64,000 bases of DNA from Paratinospora sagittata (GCA_035771175.1 CM069603.1:28922308-28986307), one strand, 5' to 3'. Shown: positions 10,086 through 21,699, numbered from the stretch's first letter. The notes: generated by a model from the letters alone, not told the origin. Translations and numbers: made by a program.

Positions 10086-10579
10086 TGTTGGGCTAGTATT
10101 ATAGTCCAAGAGGGGGGTGAATTGGACTTGGCGGATTTTCGCGTTACCTTTTGGTTAATTAATTTAAACAAAATATATGCGCAGTAGGTAACAAGCCAAA
10201 TAATCAAGTACAGGAAAAAATAAATGGACACGGTGATTTATAGTGGTTCGGTTCCCCTTGAACCTACTCCACTACTCGATCACCCACGATCAGGATTTTT
10301 CAATACACTATAGGCTAGTCAACTTACGGGCATGACTAGAAGCCGTATACACTAGCCGACATAAGGGTTTGGCTAGAAGCCGCACACATTAACCAACATA
10401 AAGGTTAGGTTAGAAACCGTACTAACCAACACAAGGGCTTGGTTACAAAGTCACACTGTAACCAACTTACGGGCGTGGTTACAAGCCATATGATAATATG
10501 GTATAGTCTCGGTTGACTAACAAGTCAAAAATACATCAAGATTACAAATGATAGAGAAATATGTTCCAAAAGCACTCTC
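10086..10579 (-). mobile_element. Copia-A 5' LTR, 3' portion (R-U5)
   Basis: Ends (sense) with CACCCCCCTCTTGG, then ...GCCCAACA at 10086. It contains the conserved AACCACTATAAAT block near 10235-10250 and a hairpin array at 10310-10490. It is contiguous with 21700-23498 once gypsy-C (TSD CTCTC) is removed. The reconstructed LTR is about 2.3 kb. Confidence 0.85.
10310..10490 (-). repeat. Covarying hairpin array in copia-A LTR
   Basis: Units of about 38 bp on the plus strand. Examples are GGCTAGTCA/TGACTAG-AAGCC around ACTTACGGGCA, AACCAA/TTGGTT around CACAAGGGC, and GTAACCA/TGGTTAC around ACTTACGGGCG. The stems are unlike those of S2, but the loop TTACGGG is the same. Confidence 0.75.
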
Positions 10580-12293
10580 TATCACAACACCTTCTGTAAG
10601 GTGACGTCATGACCGACATAAAATACCATATACATCATACCGAGACGTATATCATACTCTGTCAGCCTCTTTCTTTAAGAAATACAACAAAATTCACTAA
10701 AAAAATTTGCCAAAACCTCCCCATAAATTTGAGATAAAAGAGCGAGTGGGGTGGGTGAGCTACAACAAGCTCAGTGAGTAATCTAGTAATGGCATTACAT
10801 ATGCATCCATAAGAAAATATGGCATATTAAAACAACATTATAAACCATATGCAATCCAATATGAAATAGTCACACATGATCAAAATAATCCATGTCATTT
10901 TGACAAATTAAACAATGGACATTTTCATAATATATATGCTCACGATCATGGTGTATGGGTTGAGTTTGTATCCTCCATATATGTTTATAAGAGAAGAATC
11001 CGACCTCATCTAACCAGATCAATTTTATCAGGTAATGAGTGCATCTGTATCCTTATCATGCATTCTTAAGGAGAACCTGATCTCATGTACAGTCCAATAC
11101 GATGATTCCCAATATCACTAGGGAAATCATCCCATACCTTACTTACACTAGTACGCCTAGGTATTATCAATGCTAAAATACATTTTCTTGCATTCAATTT
11201 ATAATGCAATAATTCATATCATGTTTACATTCATAAAAAAAGGTTTATATACTACAATTCCATACATAAGACCAAAATAGAAATACTCACAGAATTACAA
11301 AATTTGACTAAGTCCACAATCTCTACACTTAGTTCAAATTGCCAACTTTTTACTTTACACACTTTCTACAGCACAAGCAATTCACTAGTCTTGTTGTCCA
11401 ATTCTCAGAATTCATCAATTCTTTCCTCCAATCTCTGCAATTTAACATTCTCAATCGTCTATCATTGCTTTCTAATCACAAAACACATCAATTCAACACT
11501 CAAATTGATTCCTCAGACCCTTACCCAACAAGGTCTGGAAATCCATTTCCAACCATGGAAAATCAATAAATTTACCATCAAATTAACCCCAAAACAACAA
11601 AGAACCACTTACCTATGGTTTCCTTCAATGATTCAACAATTATCCAGTTGAAATCCTCTTTTCCAACTTTCAATCTAATCATGGAAATCATATAATTTTC
11701 ACATATGTTATAATTTTCAAGATGAAGAGAGGAACAAGAATCTATAATTTTTAACCCAAAAACCATGGATTCTCACATTGGATTAGGCTCTCCAAGCTCA
11801 AATCTCCTCTTCCCTTTCATTGTTCTAGTTTTACCTAAGTTCAATCAGGTCAAAATGAGCTAGAAAGGTCGAGATATCTATCTAAAGCATGCACAAACCG
11901 CCTCATCGACCTATTAAAAAAATTGTCAAGCCCGTAGAGGAGCGCACTTCTCCCCTTAGGGAGCGCGCTTCTCGCTGCCCAAAAAAACCAAATTTCAGGA
12001 ATCTCCTTTACCAGGAGCGCACTTCGCCTCAAGAGCGAGCTTCTCCCTCTTAGGAACGCGCTTCTCTAAAAACTCAGAAAAATGAGTTCTCGTGTTTCAC
12101 CACAGAAACGTGATTCTCTCTTAAGGAGTGCGCTTCTCAAAGCTCCAGGTGAAATTTTTAGGGTACCAATAGCCCTACAATACTTGTATTTTCTCTATTT
12201 TAAGGTCATGTACATACGTATATGCGTACAAATATGCCTGACAATACATATTAGTCAATGTACAAATTTGACTCATACATATGGGGCGTTAAA
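10580..12293 (-). mobile_element. Gypsy-C 3' LTR
   Basis: About 1,714 bp. The sense start is TTTAACGCCCC (TG decayed, compare TGTAACTCCC at 21699) and the end is decayed to ...GATA at 10580. It shares AATTCTCAGAATTCATCAA and following sequence with the 5' LTR at 20815. It contains GGAGCGCGCTTCTC-like repeats at 11935-12150. The open frame at 11304-11651 is LTR sequence, not a gene. Confidence 0.8.
11935..12150 (-). repeat. GGAGCGCACTTCTC motif cluster in gypsy-C 3' LTR
   Basis: Seven or so copies of GGAGCGC(A/G)CTTCTC or close variants in about 210 bp (GGAGCGCACTTCTC, GGAGCGCGCTTCTCG, GAGCGAGCTTCTCC, GGAACGCGCTTCTC). Matched by 21343-21530 in the other LTR. The core resembles the copia-A cluster. 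Confidence 0.7.
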
Positions 12294-12302
12294 ATCTCCC
12301 CA
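12294..12302 (-). other. Polypurine tract of gypsy-C
   Basis: Minus strand TGGGGAGAT directly before the 3' LTR start. It is the plus-strand primer site. Confidence 0.75.
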
Positions 12303-12341
12303 ACTCAAAAGATTTCATCCTCGAAAATCAAGGAAAATACC

Positions 12342-12545
12342 TCAAGTGGCGAACAAATCAAGAAACAACTCTCGTATTTTATCCTCTCGCTTCCAAGTTT
12401 GCTCTTCATTATCATGAAACTTCCATTTAACCCTAACCAGTGGAATTTGCTTGTTCATAAGTTTTTGAACTCGTATGGCTACGATCTGAATTGGCTCTTC
12501 AGGATATGTAGTGTCTTCCCCAACTTGTAACTGTGTTACATCCAA
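12342..12545 (-). pseudogene. Gypsy-C chromodomain
   Basis: Minus-strand frame of 67 codons with QIVAIRVQKLMNKQIPLVRV, KWKFHDNEEQTW and KREDKIREL. This is the chromovirus integrase C-terminal chromodomain pattern (I-x-x-R-x-x-x-L...VKVxW....E.TWE.E). Family members use it to bind modified histone tails during integration. Upstream, the GPF/Y region of integrase is degenerate with frameshifts. The short frame is intact but has lost its linkage to integrase. Confidence 0.8.
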
Positions 12546-13690
12546 AATATGTGACGGTTTTGGATACTATGTCGGGTCTGTATGGTATTTTCTCAACATA
12601 GAAACATGAAATACATTATGGACACCAGCCAATTGTAATGGTAGAGCAAGTCGGTAAGCTAATGGACCTATCCTCTCAAGGATCTTGAATGGTCAAACAA
12701 ATCGCAGTGCGAGCTTTCTTCTAACCTCAAATCTCATCTGACCTTTTATTGGAGAAACCATCAATAGAACCTGGTCTCCCACTAAAAATTATAGAGGTTT
12801 ATGCCTATTCTCATAATAACTTTTTTGACGATCTTGGGTTGTCTTTAATCTTTGTCTGATTTGTTTAATCTTTTCTTTGTGATCCATAATAACCGCTGGC
12901 CCCAATAACTGTGACTCTCCAACCTTAAACCAGCAAGTTGAAGATCTACATGGTCGGCCATACAAGGCCTCAGAAGGTGCCATACCAATACTAGCCTGAT
13001 AGCTATTATTGTATGCAAATTCACATAGATGAAGATACTCTCCCCAATTCCAACCAAACTCTAATATACAAGATCTGAGCATATCCTCCTACATCTGTAT
13101 CACCCTCTTAGTTTGGCCATCTGTCTGAGGATGGAATGTTGTACTGAGACGAAGATGAGTCCCAAATCGAGTCTACACTGCTTACCAAAACCTCGATGTG
13201 AATCTCAGATCTCTGTCTAATAGAATAGATATGGGAACTCCATGTAATCTCACTATCTCTCATATATACAATCTGCCCAGTCAATAAACAGAGTTATTTA
13301 TGTTTATCAGAAGAAAGTGAGCAGACTTAGTCAGCTTGTCAACAATAATCCAGATGGTATCATATCTACCATGAGATCTAGGTAATCCTGTAATAAAATC
13401 CATAGTAATATGCTCCCATTTTCATTTTGGGAAAGATAATGGTTGCATCTGTCCTCTAGGTCTCTAATGTTCAACTTTAACTAACTGACACACCCCACAT
13501 TTATGAACATATTCAGCTATATTTTTCTTCATCCCATGCCACCAAACTGTTCTCTTCATGTCATGATACATTTTGGTTGATCCTAGGTGAATAGTATATT
13601 AAGATCTATGTGCTGTCGGGAGTAATTCAGCTCTCAACTTGTAATTGACAGGAACCCATAACCTCCCTTGAAATTGTAATATACCATTTG
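12546..13690 (-). pseudogene. Gypsy-C integrase
   Basis: Minus strand, read in several frames. CHGMKKNIAEYVHKC and GVCQ give the zinc-binding end. [10 protein letters not shown] has the first catalytic Asp, KLTKSAHFL follows, then DRDLRFTSRFW with the second Asp, and TTFHPQTDGQ. The best open stretch is 13082-12789: LRSCILEFGWNWGEYL, FAYNNSYQASIGMAP, EALYGRPCRS. Frameshifts and stops split the domain into at least five pieces. Part of the C-terminal region (HDP/LRF-type motifs) is unreadable. Confidence 0.8.
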
Positions 13691-13880
13691 AATCTCATTG
13701 CCAATCAACACGTTTAGCTCTGTCAGCCCATGAATTGTACATATCATAATCAAGATCATGTTGCTGCAGATCCTTAATCTTTTGAATATGAGTATCAGTC
13801 AGTCGTATATGCATCTGAGCACAAATATCAACATGTGAAGAGATAGAGAGTATACTCATCACATTAGCTATCTTCAATAA
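13691..13880 (-). pseudogene. Gypsy-C RNase H-integrase linker
   Basis: An open frame of 60 codons (ANVMSILSISSHVDICAQMH...IQKIKDLQQHD), the variable tether between RNase H and the integrase zinc module in Tekay-like elements. No catalytic motif. Confidence 0.5.
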
Positions 13881-13883
13881 TCA

Positions 13884-14432
13884 CTACTCGTGGGCCATCT
13901 GACAAGCTACCACGCCAGTCTCTGTACGTTTCCTACTCAGTACATCAGCAATTATATTGGCCTTCCCAGGATGATACTCCAATGTGAAGTCATAATCTTT
14001 TAGAAATTCTGACCATCTTCTTTGCCTCATATTCAACTCTTTTTGATCAAACAGATATTTCAAACTCTTATGATCAGAAAATAAGATGAACCTTTCACCG
14101 TAGAGATAATGCCCCCAAAGTTTCAATGTAAAGACAACTGCAGCCAATTCCAAATCATGCACAGGGTAATTTTTTTCATGCACCTTCAACTGTCTAGATG
14201 CATAAGCTACCACTTTACTCTCTTGCATCAATACACAACCCAAACTAGAATGTGATGCATCTGTATAGATCACCAACTCCTTCCCAGGCTCTGGAAGTAC
14301 TAATACTAGTGCAACAATCAACTTTCTTTTCAACTTTGTGAATGCCTCTTCACAAGCTACAGTCCACACAAAATGGTATGTTCTTGTGAGCAGCCTAGTA
14401 AGTGGTACAACTAACTTGGAAAAACCTTCCAC
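13884..14432 (-). pseudogene. Gypsy-C RNase H and end of RT
   Basis: The best preserved piece of gypsy-C (182 codons). It starts in the RT connection ([23 protein letters not shown]). RNase H follows with [16 protein letters not shown] (first Asp), [26 protein letters not shown] (Glu and neighbours), [11 protein letters not shown] (second Asp), LNMRQRRW, and [15 protein letters not shown] with the final Asp. These are the catalytic acidic residues of gypsy RNase H, which removes RNA from the cDNA hybrid. The domain itself looks intact; the polyprotein around it is not. Confidence 0.88.
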
Positions 14433-15299
14433 AAACTTTCAGTAATAGCCCGCTAAACCCAGAAAACTTTGAATTTCTATCATTGTGGTTGGTCTTGGCA
14501 AATTTATAATTGCCTTCACCTTGGCAAAATCAACAGATATCCCATCTGCACTCACCACATGACCCAAAAATTTCACTTCCTTTATCCAAAACTCGCATTT
14601 AATGAGCTTGGCATACAACCTATGCTCTCTTAGTGTCTGAAGTGAAATTTTGAGTTTTGGAATAAATCAAAATGTCATCAATAAAGATTACAATAAACTG
14701 ATCCAGATATGGCTTAAATACCCTCTGCATCAAGTCCATAAACATGGCAGGTGCATCGGTCAAACCAAATGACATTACTAGAAAATCATAATGTCCACAT
14801 CTTGTCTTGAATGCAGTTTCGGTATATCCTCTTCCCGAATTCTCAACTGATGGTACCCTGATCGAAGATCAATCTTGGAAAAGAACTTGACCCCATTCAA
14901 TTGATCAAACAAATCATCAATACGTGGTAGAGGATACTAATTTTTTACTGTCACCTTGTTCAATTGATCGTAATCTATACATAGACGTAGACTACCATCT
15001 TTCTTCTTCACAAACAACACGGGTGCGCCCCGTGGTGATATACTGGGTGTAATAAACCTTTTCTTCATCAAGTCATCAAGCTACACCTTGAGTTCTTGCA
15101 ACTCTTTTGGCGCCATTCTATGTGGAAGAATATAGATAGGCCTCGTGCTAGGTATCAGTTCTATAATAAAGTCTATATCCCGTTTAGGTGGTAAACCCAG
15201 TAAGTCATCAGGAAATACATCTGGGTACTCACACACTACAGGGATCTCAGACAACTGAACACCCAGATCCTTGTCTCCCTCTGGCTTTATACTAGCCAA
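14433..15299 (-). pseudogene. Gypsy-C reverse transcriptase
   Basis: Minus strand. VCEYPDVFPDDLLGLPP and PIYILPHRMAPKEL precede RT (open frame 15299-15081). After frame breaks come [49 protein letters not shown] (first catalytic Asp region), then a degenerate middle. [15 protein letters not shown] near 14690-14645 retains the Asp-Asp pair. FWIKEVKFLGHVVSADGI and FLGLAGYY close the domain. At least five stops or frameshifts. Confidence 0.85.
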
Positions 15300-15339
15300 A
15301 ATTTATATCTCTTCATCTGTAACCAATCTACCTGTAGAT

Positions 15340-15762
15340 AGTGGTTTAGATGTCACTATACCTTTGCACACAAATAATGGTTGTCCAGGTATCTAAAATA
15401 CCACCTTTTTGCTAAAACAATCAACTAGGACATGGTATACAGCTAACCAATCCATACCTAAGATTGCATATAATTCCAAGAATTCAAATATCCTAAGTCA
15501 TCTCATGTCCTTCATATTTAACTATATAGTTTTGACAGACCATGTTAGGATAGATTCTTTCCCCCGGTGTTGTACTCAAAATTAATGGCGTACTAGCACC
15601 AACAAAAATCAAATGCAGTCTATCTACCATACTACCGAAAATGAAGGACAAGGTAGATCCAACATAAAATAAAACATACATAAATGTATCACAAATACTG
15701 ATCATATCTTCTATCAATGTCTTACTTGCATCTGGATCTGGCACTATCACTGCTCTAGCCTA
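15340..15762 (-). pseudogene. Gypsy-C protease
   Basis: Minus strand. VLFYVGSTLSFIFGSMVDRL matches the retropepsin-type block of chromoviruses, V-L-F-D-S-G-x-T/S-x-S-F-I. The catalytic Asp is replaced by Tyr. Then STTPGERIYPN, and after a break the region before RT. It is closely similar in layout to the protease fragment at 54908-55361, where the Asp is retained. Confidence 0.8.
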
Positions 15763-16201
15763 CTACCGTGTACTAGAAGGTCTCGCACTAGAAGGTATTG
15801 TCGGAGTCTTTGGAACTGGTTGAAAAGGAAACTGCCTAACTCTGTGGCCCTGGATGCCACACCGATAACATGTAATCGAAGGTCGAGGAGTAGAAGTTGC
15901 AGTTTGGGATTCTAAAGCAGGCACTAGAATCGAACTACCACTGGATCCCTTCAATTGTAGCCATGACGGCTTTACCAAAGAACTCTGAGTCAGAGCTGTC
16001 TCTGTTGTCTGTGTCCCTTTGCTTATTGATGAGGCTACATATGGCACTCTTGGAACTGGTGCCATTTGTGTCATTTGGAGCTCACCGTTGGCTTCTCCGA
16101 CCATCCTGGCCTTTTTCATCTCAGCCCCAAACTTTTTTCACCATTTACTCTTTTTCTTCCCAGGAAACGAGAAATACTGCTCTGCATATGCTGGCTGTGG
16201 A
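15763..16201 (-). pseudogene. Gypsy-C gag C-terminus with zinc knuckle
   Basis: Continuation of gag after S3. QPAYAEQYFSFPGKK joins the upstream PIPSP exactly when S3 and one copy of GTGGA are removed. A Ser/Thr/Pro-rich segment follows, then the knuckle CYRCGIQGHRVRQF. The CCHC signature has lost its last Cys (Phe). Knuckles bind the genomic RNA. Confidence 0.82.
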
Positions 16202-16429
16202 TGTTGGTCCCACCCAAGAGGGGGGTGAATTGGGTGCGATGGTCAATTTTAAAAATATCTTCTAATAACTTAAGGATTTACATGAGTGTATTAGAATATG
16301 ATGCAAATTAGAACATAGACTAAAATTGAAACGTTTGACACACAAATTTATAGTCGTTCGGCCAAGCCTACGTCCACTACATAATCTCCCAATTAGGATT
16401 TACTCAATACACTAACTCATTTTCTTACG

Positions 16430-16915
16430 GGTGAGAACCAAACCGTTACAACTGCCATTTTACATGTTAAAGGAAAACCTATCCTTTCATGGGCTAAGGA
16501 TGAACCATTTTTCTTTCTCCGAGAATAGGAAAAACCCATGTTCTTTTTACTGGCTAAGGAAGAACCAAATTTCCTTTTTTGGGGATGAGGAGACCCATGT
16601 TCCTTTTACTGGCTAAGGAAGAACCATATTTACTTTTTCCGCGATGAGGAGAAACCCATGTTCCTTTTGCTGGCTAAGGAAAAACCATGATTCTTTTGCG
16701 GGATAAGGAACAACCGTTTCTCTTTTATAGTTTAAGAGATAACGTATCCTCTTTCAGGTTGAGGACGCACCTATCCTTTTATAGGATGAGGACGAACCGG
16801 TTTTTCTTTTAAAAGCTGAGAGATAACATATCCTTTTTAAGGTTAAGGACACACCTACCCTTTTACTGGATGAGGATGAACCAGTTTCTCTTTAAAAGGC
16901 TAAGAGATAACCTAC
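16430..16915 (-). repeat. Covarying hairpin array (R-U5) of S3
   Basis: Eleven or so units of about 40 bp like those in S2, for example TTCTC/GAGAA around TTACGGGT, and TCCTTT/AAGGA around TACTGGC repeated with small changes. An extra pair of near-identical units suggests recent unit gain. Confidence 0.72.
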
Positions 16916-17592
16916 CTGATTTCAATCCTGAAATCATCAAGTTAACTACCTTTACTTGTCCTGGTTGTTTCAATCCAAAAACACACCAGCATTACAACAC
17001 TAAGATGTTGGGTGGTTCTAACGCAGAAGAACACTTTACATTAAGCACAATACATAGCATTACAAAGATATGAAATGTGAAGTAGGTAATGCTAAGTTGA
17101 AATACACCTTCAGTCTTTTACCTTTCAATGTTAGGTATTGCTCAAGTGCAGTTTCGAAAAGCATGAATGATATGATATGAAAATCAGAGCTTCTTCGAAA
17201 ACAATATAATACCAATAAAACATTGACGTATAAAACTAAGGACTGGTGTAAATCAAAGACAGACAAGTTTTAAAATAAATATAAAGAATAAATATGAAAA
17301 CGTCTGGTTCAATGATCAATAGTTTAACGCTACTACTGATATAGTTCAATACAGTACTTAAAATATGAAATCAAGTGCAACTGTATACCTTGAACTATTT
17401 CTCAAATTCAATCATCAGCAAGAATGATACCAAATGTGAATCAGTGCTGAAAATTTGAGTTGATACCAATATAAAAACAAATTTTCAAAGATAGAAATAT
17501 ATTTGAAACTCAATATGAAAATCATATAGGTATCAGTGAAAATACTTTGAAAGATTAGAAAATGAAATTCATTTTAACTCAGGCTAACTTTC

Positions 17593-18774
17593 AAAAGTAT
17601 TGGCACAACACAAAGTGATTGGCAAGTTGTTTGGTCCTAAGTGTTGGTATTTATAGACTTAGTGTGACATAGCCGTTAGACATTTGAAATTCAAATAATA
17701 TGAACGTTTTCACACAACGCCTAGAATGTTATATGAAAATTGCAACTGAGATTTTCACTAACATTCTGGTTCTTTTCAGATTTAATGAAAGAGGAAAGCT
17801 TAGAAGAACTTCTTTCATGCATCAGAAAGGGTCTCTGATCAGTCTGAAAAGGACTCTCTGCAAGTGTTTGTTCTTAAAAAGTAAACTGACATAATGTACT
17901 CATTCGAACAGTGACGATAGTTGAATTAGCGTCCTGATTCCATAATCAGTGTCCTAACGCATAATATTAACTTTGTCATTTTGTTCCTTGAGGGCGCTTA
18001 CTACGTATAAGCGTCCGGCTGAACACTTAAGTGAGGTCGCTACTAACTTGTAAGCGTCCTGACTTACTTATGACTTTAAAAGACTTAAACCTTGAAGGCG
18101 CTAATGCACAATTAGCGTCCTGCTATGTTTTAAAACTATTAAGTGCATGAGGGTGCTACTATTTGAGTAAGCGTCCTACTTTTAAAAGTATTGGCACAAC
18201 ACAAAGTGATTGACAAATTTTTTGATCCTAAGTGCTGGTATTTATGGACTTAGTGGGACATAGCCGTTAGACATTTGAAGTTCAAATAATATGAACGTCT
18301 GCATATAACGGTTAGAATGCTATATGAAAATGGCAACTGCAATTTTCACTGACATTCTAATTTTTTTCAGATTTCATGAAAAAGGAAAGTTTTAAAAAAA
18401 CTTATTTCTTGTATCAGAGACGATCTCTGATAAGTCTAAAAAGGACTATGTGTAAATGTTTGTTCTAAAAAAGTAAACTGACGTAGTGTACTCATTCGAA
18501 CAGTGACGGTAGTTGATTTAGAGTCTTAATTTCGTAATCAGTGTCCTAATGCATAATATCAACTTTTTCATTTTGTTCCTTGAGGGTGCTTACTACGTAT
18601 AAGCGTCCTGCTGAACACTTGAGCGAGGGCGCTACTAACTCGTAAGCGTCCTGACTTACTTATGACGTTAGACGACTTAAACCTTGAGGGCGCTAATGCA
18701 CAGTTAGCATCCTGCTATATTTTAAAACTATTAAGTGCATGAGGGCACTACTATCCGAGTAAGGGTCCTGCTTT
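17593..18774 (-). repeat. 591-bp tandem duplication within S3
   Basis: Unit 1 at 17593-18183 and unit 2 at 18184-18774 both begin AAAAGTATTGGCACAACAC and run through the TATA region and the first part of the GGGCGCT array. Unit 1 keeps TATAAATA (minus, 17655-17648). In unit 2 the matching site is changed (TATTTATGG on plus). The junction lies at TTTTAAAA. Confidence 0.85.
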
Positions 18775-19235
18775 TAAAACATAAAACAAAATATGAGGGC
18801 GCTACATTACGTGAGCGTCCTACTAGATAAAAACATAACATGAGGGCGCTAGTACTATGTAAGCGTCCTACAAGTGAAGACATTTAAAAACACGCTGAAG
18901 GACAATCAGCATCCTGAAAGTTATTCAGTTGATTTCCAAAGGTGAAGGTGCTCCTATCCAGAAAGTTTTCTGATAGTTTAATCAACTTATAACCATCAGC
19001 ATTCTCTAAGAAACATTCTTTGAAGAACTTTTAAAAAATCTTTCAGTGAGCTGATGTTGAATCAACTTCTTGACAACTTCAAAGGTTGACTAATATATTA
19101 GGTCGTTACTATACAAGTAATCGTCTTGATTAATCAGTTCATTTCAACCTTGAGCGTTATTAGCGTCCTAATGACCTATTAGCGTCTTGACTTAACAAGT
19201 TCAGGAGAGTGGTGCTATTTCATTAGTGTCCTAAA
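17990..19235 (-). repeat. GGGCGCT/AGCGTCC palindrome arrays of S3
   Basis: Same palindromes as 3660-4312, present in two blocks because of the 591-bp duplication (17990-18180 and 18580-19235). Several arms are decayed, such as GAGGTCGCT and GAGGGTGCT. Confidence 0.78.
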
Positions 19236-19830
19236 AGACTCTTTGAAAACAGTTTTGACTCGTGATAAAATATTCGATAAATGTGAATAAAACTCAGTAT
19301 ATTTTAAATTAAATATGTAGTATTAAATTTCTTGAAATATAGTTAAGACATCAAAACATGCAGATTTAAAACATATGAAAAAGATATATGGATGGTTTTG
19401 AAAAACATTTTGAGCAATAAGGATTAGAGAAAGATATACATTAAATACTTTGGGTATTTCTCCTTTCTCATAACCGTTAAATCCAACTCTTCATTATGAG
19501 ATCTTCAATAAGAGTAATTCAAAGTTGAATGACTTGAACGTTGATCGAGAGATGTAGTCTTGAAGCTTGATCGAAATGTCCGAGAGAAGTGATCTTGAAA
19601 TCATGATGTGATTGTTGAAGTTCATTAGTAGAAACGAGCTTGATCGTTGGATATAAGCTTTAAGTTCCTTGATTGAGTCGCTCCTTGGCTTTTTACTTTT
19701 CCTTTGGTGCAGAGATAAGTTCTTGAAAAACGTTCATTAGCACCGAAAAATACTTTGTTTGTGATCATCAAAATATACTTCATCAAGTATACTTTAGGGA
19801 TGCGCTAAGAATGAACCATATAGGTTAACA

Positions 19831-20634
19831 GTGGAGATGGTATTGGCAACATTGTCTGTACAACAGGTCTAATTGCTGCCATTTCCATAGTCTCAAAATC
19901 CATGGCTTGTTGTAAGGCCTGCTCATACGTTCGCACCCCAAATAATTTCGAACCCTGTTTGATGGGATCTCTGAACCCATCTCGAAGCTGTCTCAACCTA
20001 TTCTCATCAATTTGTTCCAACTCTTGAGCATAAATAGATAGTTTATTAAACTCGTGCTCATACTGACGCACGGTCATATTTCTCTACTTCAACTTCATGA
20101 AAGCCATTCGTTTATAATCACACTGAGCCTTAGGATAAAATGAGACATAAAACACTTTCTTGAACTTTGCCCAAGTATTGATTTCATCGTGTGTTCTTTC
20201 CATGGACTTCCACCACTTCATAGCATCATCAACAAACTTAAACTTGGCCAATCTAACTTTGTCCTTATCCAGAACTTGAATATCATAAAAAATGGCTTCC
20301 ATTTTCAAAAACCAATTTTCAGCCATTTCCAATTCCAATTCGCCCACAAACACAAGTGGATCTCTCCTTCTGAAGGCCTTCATCACTTTTTCATATCTCT
20401 TCTTTTCTTCGATGTCCCTTCTGACATCAACACTGGGACATCAACCTCAGCCACATGCTCTGTTGCAGGTGCACCCACGCTATTAGCTCCAATCTCAAGA
20501 ACTACTGGTGTTTCAGGCCTCTGCCTGTCCTCTTGCCGTTTTGCCACAAGCTCAATCTGTTGGGCATTTTGTTGTTGTTGTACAACTAACATCTCTTCTA
20601 ACCTTTTGATCTTCTCTTGATCAGTAGGATCCAT
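19831..20634 (-). pseudogene. Gypsy-C gag N-terminal and core
   Basis: Start at ATG 20634 (MDPTDQEKIKRLEEM), a Gln-rich N-terminus. After a frameshift near 20390 it continues DPLVFVGELELEMAENWF, FKFVDDAMKWWKS and FKKVFYVSFYP. After a TAG (apparent CAG to TAG) at about 20085 it goes on MTVRQYEHEFNKLSIYAQEL, then RQLRDGFRDPIK and a capsid-end helix. This is the retrotransposon Gag pattern of chromoviruses (WF..ME..F......W...F.....Y). It is then split by S3. Confidence 0.85.
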
Positions 20635-20795
20635 GATCTTCTCTGACTATCTCTTTTCAATATGAAATTTATAGATATAAGAGATCATTAGTCAATTGAT
20701 CATGATATTTTTCATAATCTAACTACCCATATAATATACCCGTACATAGAAACATATCATAATAAAACTTTTATATTTTTAAGGCTTTTAACTAC
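20635..20795. other. Gypsy-C leader remnant
   Basis: Between gag and the partial 5' LTR. No PBS is recognisable. About 0.8 kb of the 5' LTR (equivalent of 10580-11370) and the PBS appear to have been lost here. Confidence 0.5.
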
Positions 20796-21699
20796 TTGTC
20801 TTGTTGTCCGTATCATGAATTCACTTGTCTTGTTGTCCAATTCTCAGAATTCATCAATTATTTCCTCCAATCTCTGCAATTTAACATTCTCAATCATCTA
20901 TCATTGCTTTCCAATCACAAAACACATCAATTCAACACTCAAAATTATTCCCAAAACCCTCACCCAGAAACGTCTGAAAATCCATTTCCAACCATAGAAA
21001 ATCAGTAAATTTACCATCATTTAACCACAAAACAACAACCGCTTACCTATGGTTTCCATCAATTATTCAACAATTATCCTGCTGAAATCCTCTTTTCTAA
21101 CTTTCAATCTAACCATGGAAATCATATAATTTTCACATATGTTATACAAGTTGATGAGAGGAACAAGAATCTTTAATTTTTAACTCAAAAACCATGGATT
21201 CTCACCTTGAATTTGGCTCTCCAAGCACAAATCTCTTCTCTTAGTTCAGTTAGCTCAAAATGAGCTAAAAAAGTCATGACATCTATGTAAAGCATGCACA
21301 AACCGCCACACTGACCTATTAAAAATAATTGTTAGGCCCACAAAGAAGCGCACTTCTAGCTGCCCAGGAAAACCAAATTTTTGGAATCCTATAAGGAGCG
21401 TTCTTCTCCTTTACTAGGAGTGTGCTTCTCCCTCTTAGGAGCGCTTTTCTCCCTCTTAGGAGTGAGCTCTCAGGTTTTATCACAATAGCACGCTTCTCCC
21501 TTAAGGAACGCACTTCTCAAAGCTCTAGGTAAAATTTTCACTATGTGTTGGGCATTTTATTATACAACTAGCCTCCTAAGGGACCAATAGCCCTACAATA
21601 CTTGTATTTTCTCTATTTTAAGGTCATGTACACACGTATACGTGTAGAAATATGCCTAACAATACGTATAAGCTTGACTCATACATACCGGGAGTTACA
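20796..21699 (-). mobile_element. Gypsy-C 5' LTR, partial
   Basis: Homologous to 11370-12293 (TTCTCAGAATTCATCAATT and beyond). Sense start TGTAACTCCCGG at 21699, next to TSD CTCTC. GGAGCGC-type motifs at 21343-21530. Confidence 0.8.

Larger units (their letters stand above)
16202..19830 (-). mobile_element. Solo copia LTR S3 inside gypsy-C gag
   Basis: A 3,629-bp minus-oriented LTR of the S2 family, starting TGTTAACCTATATGG at 19830 and ending at 16202 with the C-tract. Target duplication GTGGA at 16197-16201 and 19831-19835. It is about 700 bp longer than S2, largely because of a ~591-bp internal tandem duplication (17593-18183 and 18184-18774). No internal or coding sequence. It is the youngest layer in this block, since it sits in gypsy-C, which sits in copia-A. 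Confidence 0.93.
10580..21699 (-). mobile_element. Gypsy-C, chromovirus (Tekay-like) element inserted in copia-A LTR
   Basis: Minus-strand Ty3/gypsy element, target duplication CTCTC at 10575-10579 and 21700-21704. The 5' LTR starts TGTAACTCCCGG at 21699 (partial). Then come gag, knuckle, protease, RT, RNase H, integrase and chromodomain, then PPT and 3' LTR (12293-10580). The order PR-RT-RH-IN-chromodomain is diagnostic of a chromovirus. It is broken by S3 in gag, by stops and frameshifts in every domain, and by a deletion of part of the 5' LTR and its PBS. Size without S3 is about 7.5 kb. Confidence 0.88.

Noticed and set aside
11304..11651. 115-codon frame as a gene
   Set aside because: It lies inside the gypsy-C 3' LTR; the homologous stretch in the 5' LTR has only shorter frames and there is no domain pattern.
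15897..16265. 122-codon plus-strand frame
   Set aside because: Antisense to the gypsy-C gag knuckle region and running across the S3 boundary.
20189..20620. 143-codon plus-strand frame
   Set aside because: Antisense shadow of gypsy-C gag, whose minus-strand frame has clear Gag motifs.
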